A stretch of 7,449 nucleotides of DNA, taken from Pseudomonadota bacterium (lineage in GTDB: Bacteria > Pseudomonadota > Gammaproteobacteria > SZUA-229). Shown in pieces: positions 1 to 4,510 of the stretch (positions are counted from its first letter, which is position 1; every line of letters begins with the position of its first letter). The notes under the pieces are model-generated. The model saw only the letters and a program-made list of their open reading frames with translations. It was not told the origin of the DNA and searched no databases. The stretch spans positions 1 to 7,449 of the forward strand of contig DAOVJH010000062.1 of the NCBI GenBank assembly GCA_030673345.1. Direction: 5' to 3'. Both the position numbers and the translations under genes were made by a program.

Positions 1-264
1 GATACCTTTAAAAGAACCCATGCCCGGATAAAGAATTAGGTAACCGATCGCAAAAAAGATGGTGAAGTAAAACATAAACAACCACCAGCGAGGCAGTGGA
101 TTATTTAACTCTTCCAGATCTTCATCCCAGACATGCCCTGTTGGCACACCTTCTTCAGTATCAGCTTTACTAGTGCCTCTTAACAGATAAAACAGCCAGA
201 CGATACCGCCGCCTGAGATTGCAATAATAAACCAACTCCAGAATTCGCTGGTAAAGTCAGACAT
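1..264 (-). CDS. ccoP: Cytochrome cbb3 oxidase subunit III, CcoP, N-terminal part (runs off left edge)
   Basis: CcoP is the membrane-anchored dihaem c-type cytochrome that passes electrons towards CcoO and CcoN. The 88 visible codons hold the N-terminal anchor: a first hydrophobic segment at about residues 9-28, then the family's landmark stretch at about 42-61 (TGHVWDEDLEELNNPLPRWW), then a second hydrophobic segment at about 60-80. The reading frame is open to base 1. The two CXXCH haem sites and the rest of the periplasmic domain are outside the window, so integrity cannot be judged. The ATG at 264-262 has a GAGGA ribosome binding site a few bases upstream. It is the last visible gene of the ccoNOQP order and is separated from ccoQ by 96 bases, more than the gaps between the other subunits. 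Confidence 0.96.
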   Translation of the reverse strand, partial: MSDFTSEFWSWFIIAISGGGIVWLFYLLRGTSKADTEEGVPTGHVWDEDLEELNNPLPRWWLFMFYFTIFFAIGYLILYPGMGSFKGI

Positions 265-299
265 AATAATTCCTCATAACCTTCGTTATATTTTTAAAA

Positions 300-323
300 C
301 CGATACGGTCAAGACCTGTACGG
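300..323 (-). other. Bulged hairpin followed by four U residues in the ccoQ-ccoP gap
   Basis: Read on the minus strand, CCG-TAC-(A)-GGT-CTTG-ACC-GTA-(T)-CGG folds into a nine-base-pair stem with two single-base bulges and a four-base loop. TTTT and an AT-rich run follow directly. The shape resembles a weak intrinsic terminator or an RNA processing/stability element placed between two subunit genes. The rest of the 96-base gap is AT-rich and carries only the ccoP ribosome binding site. Function is inferred from shape alone. Confidence 0.4.
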
Positions 324-360
324 CTAGTTAAATTTTTATAATTAGATATTGCTATCTTCA

Positions 361-540
361 TTAATCGCGACGCTGTTCGTCAGTCAGATCTTTGTCATCA
401 TCAAGCGCCATTCTTGCCGCTTTATCAAACTTGCTCTTACGTTTGCCGCTCCATGCCCAAAAGACAACAGCGATAAAAAACACAAAAGCAAATACGGTCC
501 ATGCCGACTGCCAAAATACATCAGTTGATGATGATTCCAC
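361..540 (-). CDS. ccoQ: Cytochrome cbb3 oxidase small subunit CcoQ (FixQ), GTG start
   Basis: This 59-residue protein is the small single-helix subunit of cbb3 oxidase, known in other bacteria to help stabilise the complex or its association with CcoP. It begins ESSSTDVFWQSAWTVFAF after the start residue, has one hydrophobic segment at about residues 13-30 ending in FWAW, then a basic patch (SGKRKSKFDKAAR) and an acidic tail ending DEQRRD, the usual FixQ layout. The start is GTG at 540-538. An in-frame TGA lies a short way upstream with no ATG between, and GGAG (552-549) sits 8 bases before the GTG. The gene lies 31 bases after the ccoO stop, in the canonical N-O-Q-P position. Confidence 0.93.
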   Translation of the reverse strand: MESSSTDVFWQSAWTVFAFVFFIAVVFWAWSGKRKSKFDKAARMALDDDKDLTDEQRRD

Positions 541-548
541 TAGATTAA

Positions 549-552
549 CTCC
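549..552 (-). promoter_or_regulatory. Ribosome binding site deciding the ccoQ GTG start
   Basis: GGAG on the minus strand, 8 bases before the GTG at 540-538. It supports GTG as the real start in a frame that has no ATG between its upstream in-frame stop and the conserved protein. Confidence 0.7.
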
Positions 553-571
553 AATAGCTCGGTATCAATCA

Positions 572-1183
572 TTAACGCGTTTGTTTCACGTGCAGACCAA
601 GTGACTGCAGGTAAGCAACAACGGCATCAAGCTCGGTCTTGCCTTCCAGCGTTGCTGGCGCAGCTTCGATCTCGGCATCCGTATAGGGATGACCAAGTGT
701 GACCAATGTGCTCATCTTGGTCTGGATATCACCACCATCCAGCGCACTCGCTTCCAGCCATGGGTATGAAGGCATGATTGACTCAGGCACAACGTCACGC
801 GGATTAACCAGATGCACACGATGCCATTCATCAGAATAACGTCCACCGACACGGTGCAGGTCAGGCCCGGTACGTTTGGAACCCCATAGGAACGGGCGGT
901 CATAAATGAACTCACCGGCAACTGAGTAATGACCATAACGTTCGGTCTCAGCACGGAAAGGTCGGATCATCTGTGAGTGACAACCCACACAGCCTTCACG
1001 AATATAGATATCACGGCCTTCCAACTGCAATGCGGTATAGGGTTTTAAACCATCGACCGGCTCAGTTGTTGAATGCTGGAAGAACAGAGGCACGATCTGT
1101 GCGAGTCCGCCCCAGAGTACAACGACCAGCGATAAAACAATTAATACACCGACTTTAGTTTCAGCTTGAACTTGAACTGACAT
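572..1183 (-). CDS. ccoO: Cytochrome cbb3 oxidase subunit II, CcoO (monohaem cytochrome c)
   Basis: CcoO is the membrane-anchored monohaem c-type cytochrome that passes electrons from CcoP to the CcoN haems. The 203-residue product has an N-terminal signal-anchor helix at about residues 11-35. The haem c site is CVGCH (C65, C68, H69), followed by the family stretch [15 protein letters not shown]. The distal ligand is probably M137 in SIMPSYPW. The C-terminal part ([11 protein letters not shown]) is the usual closing helix of the cytochrome domain. The length is typical for the family and no key residue is missing. The ATG has GAGGA 9 bases upstream. It starts 34 bases after the ccoN stop, so the two are almost certainly co-transcribed. 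Confidence 0.98.
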   Translation of the reverse strand: MSVQVQAETKVGVLIVLSLVVVLWGGLAQIVPLFFQHSTTEPVDGLKPYTALQLEGRDIYIREGCVGCHSQMIRPFRAETERYGHYSVAGEFIYDRPFLWGSKRTGPDLHRVGGRYSDEWHRVHLVNPRDVVPESIMPSYPWLEASALDGGDIQTKMSTLVTLGHPYTDAEIEAAPATLEGKTELDAVVAYLQSLGLHVKQTR

Positions 1184-1217
1184 ATTTATTTTCCTCTAAT
1201 GCTCTAGTGTGCCGCTG

Positions 1218-2642
1218 TTAATGAGCAGCCGCTGGCTCAGGAATAGGCGCGTGTATCGCCTTGCCCTGTGCAATGGTTTTAGTCAGGTTGTAAGCCATGA
1301 TCAGCATACCTGTCAGGAACAGCGCGCCACCACCGGCACGAACGATGTAGAACGGATGCATTGCCTGCACACTTTCAACGAAACTGTAGGTTAAAGTGCC
1401 ATCGCTGTTGATCGCGCGCCACATCAAACCTTGCATGATGCCCGAGATCCACATAGAAGTGATGTACAGCACGATGCCGATTGTCGCGATCCAGAAATGC
1501 GTCTCGATCAGCTTCTTACTGTATATCTCAGTATCAAATAACTTGGGAATCAGGAAGTACATCGCACCGATACTCACCATCGCAACCCAGCCGAGCGCAC
1601 CAGAGTGTACGTGACCAATCGTCCAGTCAGTGTAGTGTGATAATGCATTCACTGTCTTGATCGCCATCATCGGACCTTCGAAGGTAGACATACCGTAGAA
1701 AGAGACAGAAACGATCAGGAATTTAAGAATTGGATCACTGCGCAGCTTCTCCCACGCACCCGACAGTGTCATGATGCCGTTGATCATACCGCCCCAGGAA
1801 GGCGCTAATAAGATCAGTGAGAACGCCATACCTAACGACTGGGTCCAGTCAGGAAGTGCAGTGTAATGCAGGTGGTGAGGACCCGCCCAGATATAGGTGA
1901 ACGATAACGCCCAGAAATGCACAACCGATAAACGATAAGAATAAACCGGACGTTCTGCCTGCTTGGGAATAAAATAATACATGATGCCAAGGAAACCGGC
2001 AGTCAGGAAGAAACCTACTGCATTATGCCCATACCACCATTGCACCATCGCATCCTGAACACCGGAATAAACAGAGTACGATTTAAGAAAACTAACCGGC
2101 AGGACGGCGCTATTAACAATATGCAACATGGCAACTGTGATAATAAATGAACCGAAGAACCAGTTAGCCACATAGATGTGCTTGACCCGTCGTTTGGCGA
2201 TAGTACCGAAGAACACCACTGCATAGGATACCCAGACGACGGTGATCAACAGATCAATCGGCCATTCAAGCTCTGCATATTCTTTTGATGAGGTGTAACC
2301 GAGCGGTAAAGTTATCACCGCGGAAAGAATGACCAGCATCCAGCCGATGAAAGTAAACTGCGCCAGAGCTGGTGCAAATAACTTTGTATGGCAGGTACGC
2401 TGCACGACATAATAAGAGGTCGCAAACAAAGCCGAGCCGCCAAATCCAAAGACTACCGCATTGGTATGAAGAGGACGCAAGCGACCGAAAGACAACCACG
2501 GCGTATCAAAGTTGAGCACCGGCCATGCCATCTGTGATGCGATAAACACCCCAACAAGCATACCAACAATACCGAGAACGACAGTCGCGATTGCAAACTG
2601 TCGAACTACGGAATAATCATAGGTCATTGTTTCATTATTCAT
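1218..2642 (-). CDS. ccoN: Cytochrome cbb3 oxidase catalytic subunit I, CcoN
   Basis: CcoN is the catalytic subunit of the proton-pumping, high-affinity terminal oxidase in the cytoplasmic membrane; it reduces O2 to water at a haem b3-CuB centre. The 474-residue product has the full set of C-family residues: H59 (RPLHTNA) for the low-spin haem; H206 (YGHNAV) with H256/H257 (GPHHLHY) as CuB ligands; Y250 at the position of the cross-linked tyrosine of this family; E322 (FEGPMM); and the pair H344/H346 ([10 protein letters not shown]) for the haem irons. About twelve hydrophobic segments are visible. I chose the first ATG because AGGCGGA lies shortly upstream; a second ATG five codons later has no comparable site. 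It heads the ccoNOQP operon. Confidence 0.98.
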   Translation of the reverse strand: MNNETMTYDYSVVRQFAIATVVLGIVGMLVGVFIASQMAWPVLNFDTPWLSFGRLRPLHTNAVVFGFGGSALFATSYYVVQRTCHTKLFAPALAQFTFIGWMLVILSAVITLPLGYTSSKEYAELEWPIDLLITVVWVSYAVVFFGTIAKRRVKHIYVANWFFGSFIITVAMLHIVNSAVLPVSFLKSYSVYSGVQDAMVQWWYGHNAVGFFLTAGFLGIMYYFIPKQAERPVYSYRLSVVHFWALSFTYIWAGPHHLHYTALPDWTQSLGMAFSLILLAPSWGGMINGIMTLSGAWEKLRSDPILKFLIVSVSFYGMSTFEGPMMAIKTVNALSHYTDWTIGHVHSGALGWVAMVSIGAMYFLIPKLFDTEIYSKKLIETHFWIATIGIVLYITSMWISGIMQGLMWRAINSDGTLTYSFVESVQAMHPFYIVRAGGGALFLTGMLIMAYNLTKTIAQGKAIHAPIPEPAAAH

Positions 2643-2688
2643 AAATGTTGTCCGCCTAAATTGTTATAGGTCTTATAAAAATAACGCC

Positions 2689-2726
2689 CCCCGCAACAGC
2701 TGCTATCAAACTCAGCTGCCGCGAGG
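2689..2726 (-). other. Terminator- or attenuator-like hairpin upstream of ccoN
   Basis: On the minus strand, CCTCGCGGCAGCTG (2726-2713) pairs with CAGCTGTTGCGGGG (2702-2689) across a ten-base loop: 14 consecutive pairs, three of them G-U. GGCG and then the U-rich run TTATTTTTAT (2684-2675) follow. The G-U pairs become A-C mismatches on the plus strand, so the fold favours minus-strand RNA. It lies 92 bases past the Yip1 gene stop and 47 bases before the ccoN start. It could end the Yip1 transcript, or act as a leader attenuator or stabilising stem for ccoN mRNA. Confidence 0.5.
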
Positions 2727-2740
2727 TCCAGTAAAAAAAT

Positions 2741-2780
2741 AATATATTAGTGTATTAGTATAGCTATTCAATCAAGACAA
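2741..2780 (-). promoter_or_regulatory. Weak candidate promoter for ccoNOQP with degenerate FNR-like site
   Basis: On the minus strand TTGTCTTGATTGAA (2780-2767) matches the FNR consensus TTGATNNNNATCAA at only 6 of 10 defined positions. It is followed after 20 bases by TATATT (2746-2741), nearly the spacing of the much better site in front of the Yip1 gene. The predicted start near 2734 would give a leader of about 92 bases that includes the 2689-2726 hairpin. The match is poor in AT-rich DNA. The case rests on position and on the known FNR control of cbb3 operons in other bacteria. Confidence 0.25.
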
Positions 2781-2817
2781 ACGCTGCTAATAATCGGCAA
2801 CGACTGGCAATAAAAAT

Positions 2818-3417
2818 TTAATCGACAAACTGTGGTGCAAATCCATTGAACCAGAGAATAGCGGTAGCCACCATCATCACAATCAATGCCACCATACCGA
2901 CTGCCAGTATCGAACTGGAAAATAAAAATCCACGTTCTTCATCGATTTCCATCATTATCGGCACACCGGTATAGAGCAATTTCACCGAGTAAGCTAATGC
3001 AGGCAGCCCGATGACGAAGTTCAGCCACAGTATCGGGAACAGCTCAACGATGCCGACAAGAAATAATGGTGTCGCAGTATAGGCTGCCAGTCGAACACTG
3101 CGTGACAGGCTCTGCTCGGCATCATATGTCTTACCCATCCAGTAAACCATCGCACCCATGCTGAACACACCGATTAGCATGACGAAGTAATAGGCAATTG
3201 CGATAATTAACGCACTATCAGGTGAAAGCTTTACTGCTTCACGGGCACCAATCTCCCAACCGAATCGAGTGGTGCCAAAATAACCAGAAATCGGGGCAAT
3301 AGCCGCCATGATAAAGACATATCCGCAATAACACTTGCCGATAGTACAGTCCGCGTCACGAATTTTTTTCCATTCTTCAGCAGGATTTAGCAAAATTCCG
3401 ATTAAATGTGACAGCAT
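2818..3417 (-). CDS. Yip1/DUF1282 family integral membrane protein
   Basis: The 199-residue product looks like a bacterial Yip1-domain (DUF1282, YohC-like) protein. It has the N-terminal LLNPAEEWKKIRD signature (about residues 9-21), a GTTRFGWEIG stretch near 48-57, five hydrophobic segments (about 32-47, 68-92, 110-128, 130-150, 168-190), the sequence AAYTATPLFL (111-120), and a conserved-looking cytoplasmic loop GVPIMMEIDEERGFLF (151-166). The molecular function of this family in bacteria is not established. Three cysteines (C24, C29, C31) lie just before the first helix. I chose the ATG at 3417 because GGAGA lies 5 bases upstream; a GTG 16 codons earlier has no such site. The gene sits between fnr and ccoN behind a good FNR-type promoter, which suggests a role under low oxygen, but a link to oxidase assembly is only inferred. 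Confidence 0.87.
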   Translation of the reverse strand: MLSHLIGILLNPAEEWKKIRDADCTIGKCYCGYVFIMAAIAPISGYFGTTRFGWEIGAREAVKLSPDSALIIAIAYYFVMLIGVFSMGAMVYWMGKTYDAEQSLSRSVRLAAYTATPLFLVGIVELFPILWLNFVIGLPALAYSVKLLYTGVPIMMEIDEERGFLFSSSILAVGMVALIVMMVATAILWFNGFAPQFVD

Positions 3418-3422
3418 AGTTT

Positions 3423-3427
3423 TTCTC
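3423..3427 (-). promoter_or_regulatory. Ribosome binding site deciding the Yip1-protein start
   Basis: GGAGA on the minus strand, 5 bases before the ATG at 3417. It argues against the in-frame GTG at 3465, which has only AT-rich DNA upstream and would add 16 residues not resembling the family's N-terminus. Confidence 0.8.
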
Positions 3428-3462
3428 CAATGTATATTTTTAAAATTGAGGTTAGCAATTCC

Positions 3463-3482
3463 CACTGATAATACACTGATAA
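3463..3482 (-). repeat. Perfect 9-bp direct repeat, 11-bp period, in the Yip1-gene leader
   Basis: On the minus strand TTATCAGTG occurs twice, separated by TA (3482-3474 and 3471-3463). The 11-bp period is about one helical turn. It lies roughly 28-47 bases downstream of the predicted start site and upstream of the ribosome binding site. It could be a regulator site reading the same DNA face twice, an RNA element, or chance in AT-rich DNA. Confidence 0.6.
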
Positions 3483-3516
3483 GTCATTAATTCAAACAGC
3501 AATAATCTGGAACGGA

Positions 3517-3557
3517 AGTATATTTATCCAGCGTAAAAAAGACATGATATATGTCAA
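3517..3557 (-). promoter_or_regulatory. FNR-type site and class II promoter for the Yip1 gene
   Basis: On the minus strand TTGAC-ATAT-ATCAT (3557-3544) matches TTGATNNNNATCAA at 8 of 10 defined positions. Twenty-one bases on is TATACT (3522-3517), a good -10 hexamer. A start near 3510 places the site's centre at about -40.5 to -41.5, the standard position for FNR activation by direct contact with polymerase. There is no consensus -35, as expected when the activator replaces it. The leader would be about 93 bases. The box overlaps a perfect inverted repeat GACAT-N5-ATGTC (3541-3555). No plus-strand gene follows the site before 4511, so the minus direction is the sensible reading. Confidence 0.72.
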
Positions 3558-3623
3558 TTTCCGCCAATTCAAAACATGAATATTTGTCAGGTTTTTATAT
3601 AACGACCCAACTGAAATCAGAAC

Positions 3624-4364
3624 CTATTGACTGGGTTCGCATTCACCGACGATGACCTTTAGACGCTCCATATCCAGAATGGTGATATGCCGGCGATCAA
3701 CATCAATTATTTTTTCAGATTGAAAGGTGGCGAACAGGCGGCTGACAGTCTCTACCGCCATACCGAGATAATTGGCTATATCCTGTCGCGGCATGGATAG
3801 ATTAAACTCGTTCTCTTTCCAGTGACGTTCTTCCATACGAGCTGACAGGCTGAGTAAGAAACTGGCCAGACGCTCTTCTGCCGTCATCTTGCCGAGCAGC
3901 AGGAGCAATTTATGGTCATTATTGACCTCTTTGCCCATTATACGGCGCATCTGTTTCTGCAGTCCCGGGACCTGGTGACAGAGGTCTTCAAGCTGATCGA
4001 GCGGTAATTCACAGACACTGGAGGTTTCTAATGCGACAGCATTGCATGTATATGAGCCATCAGCAAAACCATCGAGGCCGAGCAATTCACCGGGCAGATG
4101 GAATCCGACGATCTGCTCATCACCGTTGGCACTCTCGGTCATGGTTTTAACACAACCCGAACGCACAGCGAAAAGCGCTAATGATTTTTCGCCATCACGA
4201 TATAAAAAATCATTTTTATGTAATGACTTAGGCTGCTCTACTACCGCTTCCATATTAGAGAGCTCCGCATCATTCATACCATGCGGAAAGCACAATTCTC
4301 GCAGGTTACATTCCTTGCAACTAACCTTTAAATGATTAACATCAATACGCTTTTGTGAACTCAT
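3624..4364 (-). CDS. fnr: FNR-type oxygen-sensing transcription regulator (Crp/Fnr family)
   Basis: A 246-residue FNR orthologue (called Anr in some gammaproteobacteria). Such proteins dimerise with an oxygen-labile [4Fe-4S] cluster when oxygen is low and bind TTGATNNNNATCAA sites. The cluster cysteines are present as C16-X2-C19-X5-C25 plus C118 (SSVCEL), each four residues before its E. coli counterpart. The cyclic-nucleotide-like beta-roll covers about residues 30-125, the dimer helix about 132-157 (including D150, matching E. coli D154), then the AEERLASFL segment. The helix-turn-helix is at about 191-211, with the recognition residues E205, S208 and R209 in VETVSR. The ATG has no clear Shine-Dalgarno sequence, but an in-frame TAA two codons upstream and the need for C16 fix it. 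It is divergent from ccoI and the best candidate to control this locus. Confidence 0.97.
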   Translation of the reverse strand: MSSQKRIDVNHLKVSCKECNLRELCFPHGMNDAELSNMEAVVEQPKSLHKNDFLYRDGEKSLALFAVRSGCVKTMTESANGDEQIVGFHLPGELLGLDGFADGSYTCNAVALETSSVCELPLDQLEDLCHQVPGLQKQMRRIMGKEVNNDHKLLLLLGKMTAEERLASFLLSLSARMEERHWKENEFNLSMPRQDIANYLGMAVETVSRLFATFQSEKIIDVDRRHITILDMERLKVIVGECEPSQ

Positions 4365-4404
4365 AGTTTAAGATATGGTCTTTGGTTTCATAGTTTTTTG
4401 GCTC

Positions 4405-4434
4405 AATAGAGCAACCGCAAGAAAGCGGTCTATT
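4405..4434 (-). other. Bulged hairpin in the predicted fnr leader
   Basis: AATAG (4405-4409) pairs with CTATT (4430-4434) and ACCGC (4414-4418) with GCGGT (4425-4429) around a six-base loop, leaving a four-base bulge on one side only (4410-4413). It is 40 bases upstream of the fnr start and would be transcribed if fnr transcription begins near 4443. No U-tract follows on the minus strand, so it is not a terminator. It could also be an operator at DNA level for the divergent genes. Confidence 0.4.
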
Positions 4435-4444
4435 CTTCAAACCT

Positions 4445-4456
4445 TTATAATTATAA
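4445..4456. promoter_or_regulatory. Palindromic bidirectional -10 candidate between fnr and ccoI
   Basis: TTATAATTATAA is a perfect 12-bp palindrome giving TATAAT on the plus strand (4446-4451) and on the minus strand (4455-4450). A second plus-strand TATAAT lies at 4452-4457. Predicted starts are near 4458 for ccoI and near 4443 for fnr, leaders of roughly 53 and 79 bases. No good -35 is seen on either strand at 16-18 bases, so strength may depend on an activator. AT-rich composition makes chance matches likely, hence the moderate confidence. Confidence 0.42.
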
Positions 4457-4510
4457 TTCATTTAAACAATTGATTTAACAAACAACAAGCCTTTTTGTAA
4501 ATAATAATTC

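Noticed and set aside
392..604. Plus-strand open frame across ccoQ and the end of ccoO
   Set aside because: It runs antisense to two well-recognised genes and its product shows no domain or membrane pattern.
712..954. Open frame inside ccoO, same strand, other frame
   Set aside because: It overlaps an intact gene with all catalytic residues and has no recognisable protein features; a shadow.
2663..2677. TATAAG and TATAAC as -10 elements just before ccoN
   Set aside because: At 16-18 bases upstream the sequence is GC-rich with no -35 resemblance, and no acceptable FNR site lies at the matching distance; the TTGAT in the hairpin loop lacks a second half.
2745..2760. Tandem TATTAGTG/TATTAGTA in the ccoN upstream region
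   Set aside because: It is imperfect, in strongly AT-rich DNA, and not a clear counterpart of the TTATCAGTG repeat before the Yip1 gene.
3418..3465. Longer Yip1-gene start at an in-frame GTG (3465)
   Set aside because: No ribosome binding site precedes it, the added 16 residues do not look like the family's N-terminus, and the ATG at 3417 has GGAGA at ideal spacing.
3600..3640. Five-pair hairpin (GAACC/GGTTC) overlapping the fnr stop codon as a terminator
   Set aside because: The stem is short and no U-tract follows, so it does not meet the usual form of an intrinsic terminator.
4470..4483. FNR-like half-site TTGAT-N4-CAAAC upstream of ccoI
   Set aside because: One half is perfect but the other matches at only one position, and it is too close to the ccoI ATG for class II activation. 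It could repress but the evidence is too thin to list.
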